Assembly (NCBI RefSeq): GCF_003590095.1
Contig: NC_039494.1
Coordinates: forward strand, 9,052,001-9,116,000
DNA from: Trichoplusia ni
Lineage: Eukaryota > Arthropoda > Insecta > Lepidoptera > Noctuidae
Length of the DNA stretch: 64,000 bases
Reading direction: 5' to 3'
This document shows, in pieces, positions 1 through 15,300 of this stretch. Positions within the stretch are counted from its first letter, which is position 1; each line of letters opens with the position of its first letter. The notes beneath the pieces are model-generated. The model ran no database searches and was not told the origin of the DNA. It saw only the letters and a list, made by a program, of their open reading frames with translations. A program made the position numbers and the translations under genes.

Positions 1-39
1 TATGCTTTTTAATATGAAGGTTTGTATTTGAACAAGCTT

Positions 40-205
40 ACTATGAACCCAGGTTGTATGATCACACAAAACTGACTATGCGCGATTTGTCGTGGGTTCG
101 ATCCCCGTTCAGTACAAGCGTTTGTATGGTCCACGAATGCTTGTCCTGAGTCTTTGTGTCTTTGTTATCGCAATAAGGATTAAATACCTTATTGCGATAG
201 ACGTA
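40..205 (+). mobile_element. SINE-A copy (tRNA-derived)
   Basis: Degenerate head, then box-B-like GGGTTCGATCCCC, CCACGAATGCTTGTCCTGAG and an AAGGATTAAAT tail. Confidence 0.7.
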
Positions 206-393
206 AAACAAACACTACTCGTTGAATCCAGCGTTCTCAAAAAAAAAGTCATGTAAAAGTGATAATATATCCTACTTGCAGAATAAATGAATTCATATCA
301 AACCAACAAATTTGGTTCTTAAATTCATCGCATTAAGGCCCGTTTTCCGACACTAAATAATATCTAGACTTATACTTTATTTGTATAACCCAG

Positions 394-3300
394 GCCTCAC
401 CAATCCACAAGGCGTTGTTCTGGGTGGCGCTGTCGGTGCTACAGTTGGACGAGCCCACGCTGTACGCGGCCGGACTCGCCTTCATGGAGCAGAACCTTCA
501 TACCCTGGAGTCGCAGGGACAGTTCCAGACCAAGGTTAGTCATCATCATCATCTCAGCCTGTAGCTCTCCACTGCTGGTCATGGCCTCTTGACGTTCTCC
601 AGCGCGACTGGTCCATTGCCACCTGCATCCAACGAGACCCATCGGTTTTTACCAGGTCGTCGGTCCATCTGGCAGGTGGCCGTCCCTCGCTGCGTTTGGT
701 GTATTTTTAGTTTAGTTTTAAGAAGCTAAGCTATGAAGACTGTTATATTTTTGGTGACTTGAATGCTTAAACAAACCACGCGCGACACAAGGATTAAATT
801 CCTTAGTTTGTGTTTTTTTTTAATTAAAAGTACAAAGATATTACAGTTTAATAAAAAGTTACAAAACGTGAAAACCCTGAAAATATTCTTTTTTTCGACG
901 GTCAGGTAAAAACCGATTATATTATCGATTTTCACGATGATATTCGTTATAACTTTAATAAAATTTTATCTTTCAGACATTGGAACAAGTGATGATGGAG
1001 ACTCGAGAGCCCTTGGAGTGGCACTTCAAGCAAATGGACCACGCTGTAGGACTGAGGTAATTAAATTAAATTGAATAATGTAATATTAAACATGGTGCTG
1101 TTCATTTGTTACTTGAACTTGGCTCGACACGCTACCGCGTTTCTAGACTCAAAATACGAATCTGGAATTAGAATTCGCAGTGAAAATAGTAATAGTAATT
1201 TGTTAGAGCAAAATTTTAGTAATAGTAGTTAAAAAGTTAAAAGTTAAATTTTACAATCCGATTTCTTTAACTGTCTAACATCATTTTGTCTGCAGTATTA
1301 ACAGCGTACGCAGAAATAGGTTTCCGATTTACACCTTTGGTATTGGTATACAGTATCGCAATTTTCTTACGGAACCCTAATATTTTCAAAATAAATTATA
1401 GCCTATGTTCAGCGGGAATAATGTAGCTTCTAGGCAGTGAAAGAATTTTTCAAATCAAACATGTTTTCAGCAAATAAATCTTTCCTCTTTGTAATATTAA
1501 TATAGATAAAAAAAAATGATTCTTAATCTCTGTTTGTGGTAAAGTTTCCGCTCGAACTTCCACTTCGCGCTGGTGGGTCACCTGCTGAAGGGCTACCGGC
1601 ACCCGGCGGCGGGCACGGTGTCGCGCGCCAGCCGCGTGCTGGCGCGCCTGCTGGCGCTGGCCGCCGCCGCCAGCAAGCACCGGGACAAGTTCCACGTCAC
1701 CAGGGACACTGTCGCCTACCTCACTGGTGAGACGAGATCAAAAGTTTTTATTGAATTTTATTTTACTGACATCGTTTTTAAGATTATTGTCACTAACGCT
1801 ATGGATCCCGGTCCGAAATGAATTTTATTTTTTTATTTCCAAAACTATTCAAGTTATTGAAAATTTTTGTTTCCTCATTGATGTAGCATCAAAAGTTGAA
1901 AATTTTACAGATCTTGGATAACGGCATTTTAGTTATACCACGGCAGAATTACAGGGTTTACCCTAATGCGACAGCTATGCACTTAAACTTAAAAAAAATG
2001 TAACACATTACATTTTTAAAACGTAACAGTACTGACTCTAGTTGCACGGTTCCCAAGTGTCATTCTTGCGGAGAAGAACCGGCAAGAATTCTATTAAAAT
2101 TTCTCTTTTAAAAATAAATTGTCTATTATAAATAAATTTGATTAAGGGCCGATTTTTCAATCGCCAGATAACTTTTATTCGATGAATATATTTAACGTTT
2201 TGACAGCTTTTGTATAGAAAATATGTCAAACGGCCATATTTATTCTTCAGATAAAAAAATATCTGACGGTTGAAAATTCAGGCCTAAATCTAACAATATA
2301 AATTAGTTTAATCCGTCAGACAGATTTACAAAAATAAACAGATCAAGATAAACATATATTTATCTGTGTAACATAAATATAAATGTTAATGTGGATCGAC
2401 AAAATAGATTTTTTAGTCAAATTCCCTATTCATGCAATCTTTATATTGTAGCATTGGTTTGCGTGAGTGAGGAAGTTCGATCCCGCTGCCACGTGAAACA
2501 CTCGCTGCCGAAATGGTTACCGGACAACTGCGACCATTACTGCCCGGCCGCTGAACATCATCAGGTCAGTCTAGCCATAGCTTGGAGAAATATTGAGCTA
2601 CAAGTACGTAAATAATGACTACACGGATAGCCGAGTGGTTGAAGTCACCACGCCCAACCGTAGGGCAAGCATTTGTGTGATCCACGAGTTCAAACCGCCT
2701 ACTATCTATAGATAAGGGTTGTATAACCCTAACATTTTTTTAAAATCTTATGTATTATAATTTTTTCTACTCCAAAAATGCTAGAAATAATTCATAAATC
2801 ATAATATGGCAAAACAACCTGCACCGTTTCAGTTAGTTTATTAATCCAATTTCTGTTTGAATTGATGGTAACTCTCAAATAATTTGTTTGCCAGTCATCC
2901 ATCCTGATCCAGCCGTCGTCGTCTCACAGTTCGTGTCACAGCCGCCGCCAGAAGTCGTGGGATGTGCTCGACCAGGTCGCCATCACCTCCGCGCATGGTG
3001 GTAAGGATATTAACGCGACCGGACCGGATTGTTGGTCGTGGGTTCGATTTCCGACCAGGAAAAATTTTTGTGTGATGAGCACGATCATAATTTGTTCTGT
3101 GACTGTGTTTTTTTTAACTATTTATGTATGTTTGTCACTTGTCTTGTACTCATAATACAAGCTATGATTAGTTTTCGACTAGATGGCGTTGTGTGAAAGT
3201 TGTGGAATATTATACAGGTGTTCTAGAAATTAAAAGTCGAATTGGAAACAGGTGGTAGGCAAACAAAAAATTAAAAAAGAAATATTGTTAAGAAATTGGA

Positions 3301-6300
3301 CATCATCGTGGAATTCAATTCCAAGTTGAATGTATCTGCTGGGGGATGGAAGTTAAAAAAAATGTCTTAAAAACGTAACAAGTAGAGAAGTATTCAAATT
3401 TATAATACGTACTATTCAGAAGTGTCTAAATGTCATTTGTCTGTTACAAATGTGTGTGATAAACTGCTCGACCGATATCGATACAATTTTGTAAGAGTTT
3501 TGCTGTTTTAGTAGATACTAACTTAAAGAAGAGATGTTGGCTATATTTGTGTCTTGCCATCCAAAGCAGCGAATCCGCAAGGAAAAGCGAGTATAATTCG
3601 TATATATTATATATTCATCTCATGAATGGTTATGTAACAGGCAAGTCCCCTACAATGCAGTCTGGTAGCGGTGGATACAGTCCTCACAGCGTCACCATGA
3701 CCCATCAGGTAATATCACATAAACAAACATACATTCTAACTAATAATAATAATAGTTTGACAGTTATTGAATTATGGATTTAATTGAACAAGTATAATTA
3801 TTGTATGAGCGAAATATGTATATGTACTTGAAATTATAGTATTGTGAATTTTGTTATTTTTATATTTATTCAATTAAGTTCATAATTAAACTATTAACAG
3901 AATTGATTGCATCACTATTTTTGGTTTGTATGTACAGTCGTTACGGGTAGTCAAAAGCTAGAAAGTCTGACAACCAGTCTAACCAAGGGGTATCGTGTTG
4001 CCTGTAACTGGGTTGAGGAGGTCAGATAGGCAGTCGCTCCTTGTAAAATTCTGGTACTTGCACTGTGAAACTGAAAGTGGACCCCAGCATAGTTCGACAT
4101 GTTACTTTTAGATAGTTTAAATAATTTTGTGTTGCTATAGAACGAATAAAGGAATGGAAGCAATTAACGAATTCAAACCTCTAATATTTTCCAAACTAAT
4201 TATTAAACTAGTTTTAAAATAGTTAGATCTTGTCATATTGTGATGCAATCAATTCTCTAGTCAATGTGACAGTATGTCTGTGTTTAGATAAGGAATGGCG
4301 GGAATATTGGTTTATATCATTTCGAATCTGTATTGGGAAAGCAATATCATTAGAAAGTAAAAAAATAAATTCACTAAGACTTAAACAGTAAGTCTTACGT
4401 AGTCAATGTTAATGAAAAAGCATGTAGTTCAGTAAAATCTAAGATGTTCAATAATTAAATTGTTATGCAGACACGAATTATGTGTTAAAAATAACAACCT
4501 TTTGTGAAATTTTAAAATTATGTCTTTGGTTCACCAAAAAATAGAATAAATAGAAGTTATTTAAAAAAATGAATTTTGATAATTTTGAATCTTTTAGGAG
4601 GTAATGTATTTAAAATGTTTCGTTACAATAACAATAGGGATGATGACAATTTTTTTTTGCAGTGTCCGTCTTGTATTTTTTTGTATAATAATGGATACGT
4701 ATTTTTTAATTTGTCCCGCAAACATAAATTGACCAAATTACAGTGAATGAAACTTACGCGTGACGTCACGATTGAGTATAAATTTTACTCTATCGTTACG
4801 TCACAAGCCCCCTCTCCTAAACTTTAAAGCAGTTAATCAATTATCTAACTGAGGGACTAATGAGATTTTTTCTTTTTATACCCAGTCATCATCCCATCAT
4901 CGGTTTCATTCTTTAAAAGGTTTCCTTTTGATACATTAAAAAGAAAAACAACACATAGAAAACTATTAAATTAACTATAAAATATATAGAAATATTTAAT
5001 TAAATAATTGTCTTTCCCAAACAGATGAATTGGCTTTTTAGCATTTGATTTGAAAGTAGGATTTAAAGCTTCTGTGTCTCAACATCGACAATCATTGAAA
5101 GAAAACCATGTGTATTGTGAGAAATGTCTTCTGAAGTGTCTTTAGAAATACTATAATACATTTTAATTAAATTATATACCTTTATTTTATAACAAAATTC
5201 AAGAAAATCGAATAATTTTTAGTTTTTATTTAAACATATTTGAATTTTAAATAAAAACTAACTGTTTTGTAGGTATAATAGTCTAAAGACATTTTATACA
5301 TTTTAAACACTTGATACTAACAGATCTGGTACACAGTGGTCATGTATGAGATTTATAATATTGTCTTATTTATTGTTTTAAACTTCTACTGGAAGAAAAT
5401 TAATCAAGCTACAAAATAAATTAAAAAGAACTTACAATTTCAACCGGCTTCCAAAGAGAAGGAGATTCTCAAGTCGTTTGTATTTATAAAGTCATAAAGT
5501 CAAAAGTCAGGCCTGTCGGTCTAGTGGTGGCCCTGACTGCTATGCCGGAATTCGTGGGTTCGATTCCCACCCAGTCGGTCGGATCATTTGTGTTGTGTGG
5601 TATTTATCTATATTATGTATCAATCTAGAAATATAATGCTTAATAAAAAATTTGCTTAGCCCGAGACTTAGATGGCGTTGCGTGAAAGTTGTCAAAAAGT
5701 AATTGTTTTGCCCTAAGTCTTTATCAATCAATAAGACAGTGTTTCTCCTATATTTATAGCATTAATAAATTGATTGCAAAGACCATTGTGTACCAGTCTA
5801 AATAAACTGTTGCTCGGATCATGCAGTCATTATCTGTGATATTAGTGACATTATATTAGATATTATTTATGTTTTCTCCTTCTCTAGTGGCGGATTGAAG
5901 AGCACATACTATTATATACATACAGACAGACTAAAATAAGTGACAAATATACTGAACATGGTATACTAAACTTTATAAATTCAGTTATATTTAATGTTTC
6001 ACAAATAAACTTGCAATTGCGTTTGGAAGCTTGGAATTGCGTTTTTCCAACTTAAAACAATAACACACATTTCAAAACCTTGATAAAAGTGATAATTAAA
6101 AACAAAATTACAATTCAAATCTCGGATTAAAGTGTAAAACAACAATTAATGCCGATTTTTAAATCGCCAGGTAACTTTTATTCGACGAATATGTTTGACG
6201 TTTTGACAGCATTTGTATAGAAAATATGTCAAACGACCATATTTATTCCTCAGATAAAAGTTATCTGGCGATTGAAAAATCGGCCCTAAAAGTATCAAAT

Positions 6301-9300
6301 CAAATACATCACTGACATACATCAGTCGTTTATTTATTTAATATATGTTTGTATAAAAAGTTACACCAAGACCCTAATACAAAAGGCTTATTTAGCTATT
6401 AATAAAAAAAAAGTTGTCATAGTCACAAGCATAAAGCGTTATGAAAAATACCGTGTAGTATATTACTTCATTATGTCACCAGCAAAAAAAAAGCAATAAA
6501 CGGCAAAAGTCTTACTAAACTCAGTTACACAAAATATACCACCCTCTTGGAAAAATCCAATTCATATTATTACACTCCCAGAAACAAAACTAAAACGTCT
6601 TACTGAATAAACACGAACGCATGACAATAAAAAACTTGACAGCTGTCAACCTATTTCCCTAAACTCATTTGACATACTGTTAAAACCCACATTACCACTG
6701 CACCTTAAAATATATATCTATATTTTAAAGCATGGCTTTTTACCTTACCAAACAAAAACTGATCAATTCTCAAATGCATTACGAAGAAATTAACCCTGAA
6801 TGACAAATTAAAAACTCCTCTATTTAGTAGGTACCGATTTTGAAAAGTCAGATCAATATTGCAAAACTAATTAACTATTTTTTGACAATATGTTTGCAAG
6901 ATAATAAATTCAATCTTTTGCAAACCTCCAGTCTGACTTGCGATAACAAATCATATCCTTTTTTTTTAAGGAGCCACTTCTGTTATCAAGAATTTAATCC
7001 TTGTGTCGCGGGTGGCTTAACAAACATTCAAGTCATATACACAGGGATACTGAAAGGTTGTGGTCACCACGTCAAACCTACTGTGTGCGAATTGTCGAGG
7101 GATCCCCGCGCATGGCAAACGTTTGCGTGAACCGCAAATCCTCTGTCCACATGGTGATCTTTTTGTATGTGACTTGGAACTTTGTGAATCCGCGAAACAA
7201 AGATTAAATTTAAAAGCAGGAGTCACTTACAGAGAAAAATACTTCACTTTTATTCTTGCCATACTTACCATCACTTCAAAACCAAGATAAACTCCTTTCA
7301 AAAAACTTTTTACCCTTCAATCCGTCACCTAACTAATCTTTTTACTTCCAGTAAAGCCACGAGTACATATCATATTGTTTTTTACACGCAACTATCGGAT
7401 TTCGTTGAATTCTATCGTTTGTATGACTGGTATATGTCCTGCATCGCTGTTACGCACATTTTTGGCGCCATTTTGATAACCGGTTGACGCATGCGATGTG
7501 ATAATTGTGATGGTTGTTCATGATTGAAAACGTCAACTTTTATAATGATTTTCGTTGATAACCGTTGTTGATAAACGGGGGTTAATGCAAAAATAATTGA
7601 TCCCCTTTTGAAAAACTTTGATCCCCGTTCACAAAAAATTGATACCCATTAAATAAATATTTTTTTATTGAACGGTTATTTGCGAAAATGATTGAAACGT
7701 CCGGATATGCTTGTGCACTGCTTCCCTTTCTATAGACGTCAGCTAGAATGCTTTTTAAGACGCAGAGGTCATTCTCTGTACCAACATCGAAAGATACCAT
7801 TGGTCCACCCAGGGTAATGTTTTACTGTTTACCTTTAAGATTGACGTTTTGTGATAAAACTGACTGACAAAACTGTGACAGTCAAATATGTGTCTTGTTG
7901 TCACGTAGTAAAGACTAATATACATTTAAAATAATTAACTTTGTGATGATCTTAAAAAAACGCGGTTTAGGGTTATGTTGTTACTCGATTATTATATTAC
8001 CAAACGTACAAATACTAATTAATTAGGATCAGTAGTTTCGAAGATCAGCGCAGATAACCAAACGTGTGAAACAGTCTCTCATTTAAACCACCTTTCTGTT
8101 ATGACGACCTCCGTGGTCGAGTGGCGTGAGCACCGGTTTCAAGGTGTCGCTAGCTCTGAGGTCCCGGGTTCGATCCCCGGTTGGGTCAATGTAAAAATTC
8201 ACTATTTTACATTGTCTCGGGGCTGGGTGTTTGTGGTACCTTCTTTGTATCTGAATTCCATAACACAAGTACTTTTATAACAATGTATGTGATGTTGTCC
8301 GCATTTATTTATTTATTTATGTCATTGATAGTAACTTTAAATAAAATGACTGAAAAAAAAAATGTTTTGAGATACAATGGTTTACTGATTCATTTATTGA
8401 CATGAAAATGCGAATAAAAAATGTCACTAAAGAAATTTTCAACTATATATTACATTTATTAGAATGGAATTAATATTATACATAATTACTTTACAATGTT
8501 TTATCACGAAACGTATTTTGTCCCCTTATTTTTAATACCGTCATAGTTTACCTGAAAACCCCTTTTTTATATTAAACCTAGTGTGCCCCCCCCCCCCCCT
8601 CGCATGGTTTTAGACCTTTAACTCCTCTACACGGACAATTCATTCCATATCTTACAAAATATTGTAGCAATGTGCTTACTATGCGCTATCTCCTTTTATC
8701 TTATGGCGTTTGACAAAAGTAAGAAAGAGATGCTATGTAGTTCACATTGCGTACATGTTTTGTAAGGAAAAGGATGAGTGTTTATACTAATGTTGTGAGA
8801 AAGGTCTGCAAGAACATTAAATAAAACTTCAAATAAAAGTAGTTTTCAACATAAACTTGATAAAACTTATTTGTTTATAAAAAAAAAACATTCCGCTTGC
8901 AAATGCTCGAATGCTTAAAAAAGTGAATTAAAAGAACAAATTATTTGTCATTACCTGGTACAATTAAAAATGTCCAAAACAATACATTCATAGTAAATTT
9001 TCACAAAATGTTTTGCTGCAAAAATATTACTGCATGCCCATTCACAGGGTTTCTCAAATATTAGTATAAATAAACAAAAAGCAACTAACGACAGTCAACT
9101 AAATAAAAATTTAACCAGATTTAAAAGGTATATGTATATGTACAACGCTTGCAACTATGGCTCAAATAAACCTAATAAATAATAAAGAAAACGTCACTCG
9201 CCACACGTTCACAGCGAAATGTAAAAACACCGATATCACGAGCACTTTATTACTAATAATAAGGGCCTATTTAGACGAGAAATATCATGCAAGTTGTAAT

Positions 9301-12300
9301 ACATTGCTGGTGATCATATATCAAGTTGCATACCCGAGCAGAACAGCTGACATCTTATGTAAAAAATCTAAATATCCACGTTTTTCAAATGTTCAAATTT
9401 TATCAAAATCGGACCGGCCTTTTTATAGTTGTACTTGTAAATTACATTGTCATCGGGTTTGAAGTTACCCTGAAAATTTGAGCCTGCTAACATCGGGAAT
9501 GTTCTGCCTCAAAATGTAGTTACCAAAATCTAACCGGAACGACAAACAAACAAACAAGAAAGCGAGTTTGTAAAAACGTGGGAAAATGAATTGCTGTTCG
9601 TAAGTCTCGCTAAAACCGAGAACGATTTAGCTTATTTCAATCCTGAAATATTCGTTGAAGTTCAGGGAAGGTTTAAACGGTGATAAAATATGGAAATGTT
9701 GCAACAAAAAATTGTCCGCACTGTTGTCATCGACTGTTAGGCGGTAAGTAGTTCGCGGGGACAGCTAGTGTATAATAATTTATTTCTTGTTTTACTTCCA
9801 AATTACATGGAAGTGTATCTATATTGAACATAGAGTATATGTGTTAATCTAGTAAGTGGATAAAGTGCTGTTCTCCTAGATAGGCTACAGAATGGCCTGT
9901 ATTTAGAATGGACAGGAACAATTCCCTTGTATAAGAGAGGGGTGAATTGAATGCTCGTGGTATACACATAGTATTCTGTACTGAATCATGCAACGGTTTA
10001 CTCACACGTGTCTATCGGGATTGCCCGACAAGTATGGACCCAACCGGAGTCAATCATGAGCTGACGCGGTGGGAATCTTTTAACAATGAATCATTCTGAC
10101 GATAGATGGTATCACAGCACAGTATCCTGTATTACGACTTGCATGGTATTTCTCAGTGTCTAAATTAGCCTTAAGCCTTTTCTTGCTAACTAGGGGCCTA
10201 TCACCTACTTTTAAAGTAAGATTGCTGTGGTTGTGGGAGCGTGACAGCATTACAAGGCGAAGAGCGCCATCTCTTTCACTCTGGTTATGTTACTTTAAAA
10301 GAGGATGGGAGGCTTCCTGAAATAGATTTTGGGTCGAATTGTGACATGGATCGATCTAGGTTAAACTACACTTGGTACGGTCGGTTGGTGGATCGTGACC
10401 ATCTTTGTCATAACGAGTTCACAGAGAAAGACATTTTCAGAAGGCACATTAAATTGTTGTGCCCGTCTGATATTTACACATCTCTGACAGTCGTTACAGG
10501 TAGTCAGAAGCTAGAAAGTCAGACAACCAGTCTAACCAAGGAGTGTCGTGTTGCCCAGGTAACTGGGTTGAGGAGGTCAGATAGGCAGTCGCTCCTTGTA
10601 AAATACTTGTACGTAGCTGCATCCAGTTAGACGCAAAGGCAACCATAACATAGCATAGAAAGAGCTAGGTTCCAACTTTGACAATTGCGGATTAGTTACG
10701 GAACCCTAAAAATGCCTTTTATTTAATACTTTGACAATCAATTCGATCCAAAACAACTTACGCAAGAAACAGGTTAACACCGATCTATATCTCACTAAAA
10801 ACGCTAAAACACAACCACGTCCGGTTCAACACAACGCGCTTCTAGAATTAGCAGAACTAAATAACTAACAATAAAATAGATGAACAATAGAAAAAACGAA
10901 ATAGATGCTTTTAAGTCTTGCCCTGGATTTTAATCTATTTTTTATCTGTCTACCCCCGTAAGTCCAAGATATTTGTCGTTTTTGGTGTGGTCTCGAAATG
11001 GTAAACGTGTTTAAAAATAAGTTATTAATTATTGAAAGTCATTAGTGTCCCTCTGTGGAGCAATGCCCTCCATTCCCTTCTTCCATTTATCTTGGTCTCG
11101 TGGCTAAACTAAAACTGCACAAGTTGATTGATTACACGTTAAGCTGCGCTTGATACGATCGGTCCGGATCATCTATGACCCATCTTTTTCTACGTTTCGA
11201 AAGGCACGTTAAATTGTGAATCTCGGCTGTTATTGATACATCTTTGACAGTCGTTACAGTCAGTCAGAAGCTTAAAAGTGTGACAACCAGTCTAACCAAG
11301 GGGTATCGTGTTGCCCAGGTAACTGGGTTGAGAAGGTCATATAGGTAGTCGCTTCTTGTAAAACACTGGTACTTAGCTGCATCCGGAGCCCAACACAGTT
11401 GGGAAATGGCAAGACTGATGATGATGTCTAACAGTGCCTCTGTGACTTTCGTGCGAAAAAATCGAGTTCATCCCGCTTTTTTCTTCTGGGCTTGCCGCGA
11501 GATATCCTTTTACCTTTAACTACCCAGTGTGCGTTGGCTTTTCCCAAAACTTTAAGCCCAAAAATTGCTCTCACCCACAACCATTAAACTGATCAAAAAT
11601 ACCACTTCGTTTTGAGAGTCAAGCGTATATTGCTTAATTTGAAACGGAAAGAGAAATTGTTTAAAATCTTCTGTGTCATCTATTTCAACGGCTACACGTT
11701 AAAAATATCGGCGCTGAAAGATTATTCTATTTATATTTCTCTAAAATTTCGAGACCGCACTCCCCCTTGCACTAAATGTTTCCCTATACCCTGTTATAAT
11801 AGCAATATACTAATATGATCACTATGTACAGGATTCAGAAGGCAGGGCTCATAGCATGCAAGCCGGCGCCACGGGTGAGGCGGCCCGGAATGAGCAGGAC
11901 GCGGATAGCGGGTTCGATGTCCGGGTGAGTATTTTTGCTTTATGTACTTACTATACCTGAGATTAGCGCGTTCAAAGACACAAACAAATTCTTCAGATTT
12001 ATATATTAGTATAGATTAGTCCGACCTACAGGTATCCCAATGCTAGGCTGCAAGTACTGGCTGGACTTAAAATGAAGTCTTTGTTACCATGCCAATATGA
12101 ACGTGTCAAACATACCCATGTTTGACCCGTTCATATTGGCATTGCCATACAAGCGTTTATAACGCATCCGACATAAATTTTTGGATATTTTTATTGTTAA
12201 CTGTAAAATTCTTATAAGTATTGATTAACTTGCCACGATCATAAGCTCGTGCTAATTTCAAACGAAATTGTATATTATGAAGTGCAATCAAAGTCATCGA

Positions 12301-15300
12301 CGCTTATCAAATAATAATGTTCATACATAGATGGTGGAGGATGACGGCCGCGGCTCCCCCGGCAGTACGGACGACACGGAGAGGCCCTCGTCCACGAAAT
12401 CCGGGGACAGCGACTACCCTGATACTTCTACTAAGGTAGGAATACCCTACACAAGAAAATAGCCGGTCGACTAGCCAAGTGGAAGACGTACACCAAGGAC
12501 AATTATTTACTGTTCGTGATGTGCTGCGGGTTCGATCCTCGCAAGTGTAAGATCAGATCCTTTTCTCAAAAATGAAACCTGGATTGTTTTAAAATAGTGG
12601 ATTTATTCACATACGATTGATCATTACAATTCATATTTTTTTCAACTGACACTTCACGTCATCTGTCGTGTTGTCCCTAACTCTTATTCAGTAGATAGTC
12701 AAATATAATTGATTATATATACTCATCAAATCAAATATTATGCAATTAATAATTATTCTGCATAATATTTATATCAATCATATCATCTTGGGTACTAAAC
12801 CTTACACATGGGACATGTTTCTTATGCGATTATGTCTCGATGATAACTTCTAGAATTATTCAGTCAGGGAATAATATATTTTAATAAACATGAAAGTGTG
12901 GATGGATGTTTGTTAATCTTCCGCTGGACGAATTTGGACAAAATTTGATTCTCAGATAGTTTATAAACTGGATTAATCCAGGATAGTTTTTATCCCGATT
13001 TTATATTCCCATGGGATCATTTCCGATTTTTAGCGGGCGAAGCTGCTATTAACGCCTTATTATGAATGAAAATAAGCTAAAGCTAAATTCAAGAGCTAGA
13101 TTTTCTTCTACTTTATAAAAACAAAAAATAAGTTCTACAGGACCTGTCGAACGATATAAATGTGATCTAAAATGTATACTTTATCCTTACAGCAAGCATC
13201 AACAGACAAAGACACGAGCAGTCCGGAGAGCAACAGTCTGCTCGACCCGTCAGTTCTGTCCGACTTCACCACGCAAGCGCTCGTGCTCACCGTGCTTGCT
13301 ACGCTCGTCAAATATACCACAGGTAAGTACAATATATAAGGTATTATTAATGTAGGTTATGATCCACTTACAAGTGAAATTTAACATGAGAATGACCTAA
13401 GCAAAGGGAATCTTATTCCCAACAGTGGGTTGCATGGTCATGTAAAGAGGGGAAATGGTTTATTTGTAACTAATAATAATTCACTTTTTCACTGTTTTGT
13501 GCTAAATGTGTCTTACATATGACAGTCTATAATGATAAATAATTAAATGAATATACAATTCATTAATGCCTTCTGATACACATAAGTCTAACTTAAATTT
13601 AACTTTCCACAGATGAGGACGAGATAAGGATTCTATATCAATACTTAGCGGAGGGATCCGTTGTGTTCCCGAAAGTGTTCCCAGTTATGTAAGTTACTTA
13701 CTACTTAAGTATTATTATATTTAACCCTAAAGTTTATTATAGGTACCTATACAAAGGGAAACAATCTTGGTGCGTCTCTTTGTACAAAAACTTCGTTTAA
13801 AAAAATAACGAAAACAATATTTAAAAACCATAATCAAGATTACTAAACTGAATATACCAGTGAAATATAACAGTTTTCTATTTATTAAAATGTGTTTGTA
13901 GAAAAACGCACTAAAATTAATTTGTCTATTATAAGATTGTTTACATTTAAGTACATAAAATATAAGGTAAAGATTCATTTTGTTAATTAACTAAATTAAC
14001 TTTTATTCTATTTATACTATGCTTGTATTTAGAAATATATAACAAGTATGGTTATCAGTTGTCTAGTTATAGACACATAATACAAGCTGTAATTCCATGG
14101 TGTACAATAAAGAATATTCTAATCTACAATCTTTGCTCACAAAGTATTTAAAAATAACATTAAAATAGCAATGCTTTTAACTTGCTTGTACACTCAAGAT
14201 GCTCGTCTGATCAAAGCCACTCTCGTCCACAGACACAGTCTGCTCGACATGAAGATCAACCACGTCCTGATGCACTGTCACGACCAACTCATATTGTCAG
14301 CAGTACAGAGTATTATACAGGTAATATTAATTAAGGTTAATAGCTAGGTCTAGGTCTAGATAACGGTGGCTGATGGTTCTAAGTGGTCCAGGAAAAGGAA
14401 TCTTGGAAGGATTGGGGGGGGGGGGGGTTGCCAGTATAGAGAATGGGTGAAAGATTGGGGGGGGGGGCAGAGTGGTAATCCTACTAATATTATAAACGCA
14501 AAAGTATGGATGTATGATTATTTGTTTCTCTTTAACTCAAAAACCACTGAAGGGATTTAGACGAAACTTGGTTGGTACACGGATAGTTTTTATCCCAATT
14601 GTATGTTGCCGTGGGTCATGGTACAGCTATGCAATACTATATGTAGAAGAATATAGTCGTCTGCGTGCCTCTGTTTGTATGTGTGAAAGGTGATATTAGA
14701 AAGAATAGAGGGAATGCTTAAGAAAGCAAGAGTATGCGTTTTGTGACAGACGACAACTTAAACTAGACTGAGATACCCTGATGTGGGAGAGACAGAGAAA
14801 GTAGACAACTTGGCGCAGTGGTAGGTGTAGTGCATATTTTACTGTTGTACCTATTCCAGTTGCTACTCCATTTAACCCAAAGGTTGACTTGTAGATAATG
14901 CCTCGCGGCTTTAAGTCCGCCTTATGCGCCACAGTAGTACATAAAACCTTTAATAAATAAACATTTAAAGCCTTGTTTTTAATATGAATGTTTGTTTATC
15001 TAGAATATGATAGCGAGTGAGGATGCCAGTCAACAACAGCTGCACTACATGCAGAGCTGCGGTTTCGGAGGGCTGTGGAGGTTCGCCGGACCCTTTACTA
15101 AGGTAACTACTATATATGATAGATAAACTGCACGGATAGCCGAGTGGTTGAGGTCACCACGCCAAACACAGTACGCGTCGTGTCACGAGTTCGATCCCCA
15201 CGTAGGACAAGCATTTGTGTGATCCAGGAATGCTTGTGTTTAACATGTGTGCATGTGATTTGTGTGTTTGTGAAACCACTCGCGATACAAGGATTAAATC

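Larger units (their letters stand above)
3709..11831 (+). other. Nf1: Large Nf1 intron (about 8.1 kb)
   Basis: The intron lies between two phase-compatible Nf1 exons. It holds repeat-C copies, SINEs of families A, B and C, two MITEs, a Helitron 3' end and a poly-C run (each listed separately). The remaining stretches (about 4130-5500, 6290-6900, 7230-8080, 8330-9150) are AT-rich and show no convincing exon on either strand. Confidence 0.75.

Noticed and set aside
9157..9462. 101-codon open frame overlapping the Helitron-like element.
   Set aside because: AT-rich composition, no similarity to Rep/helicase, and half of it is repeat D.
10241..10630. 129-codon open frame.
   Set aside because: It lies across MITE-4 and repeat C; the same frame fragments recur at other repeat-C copies.
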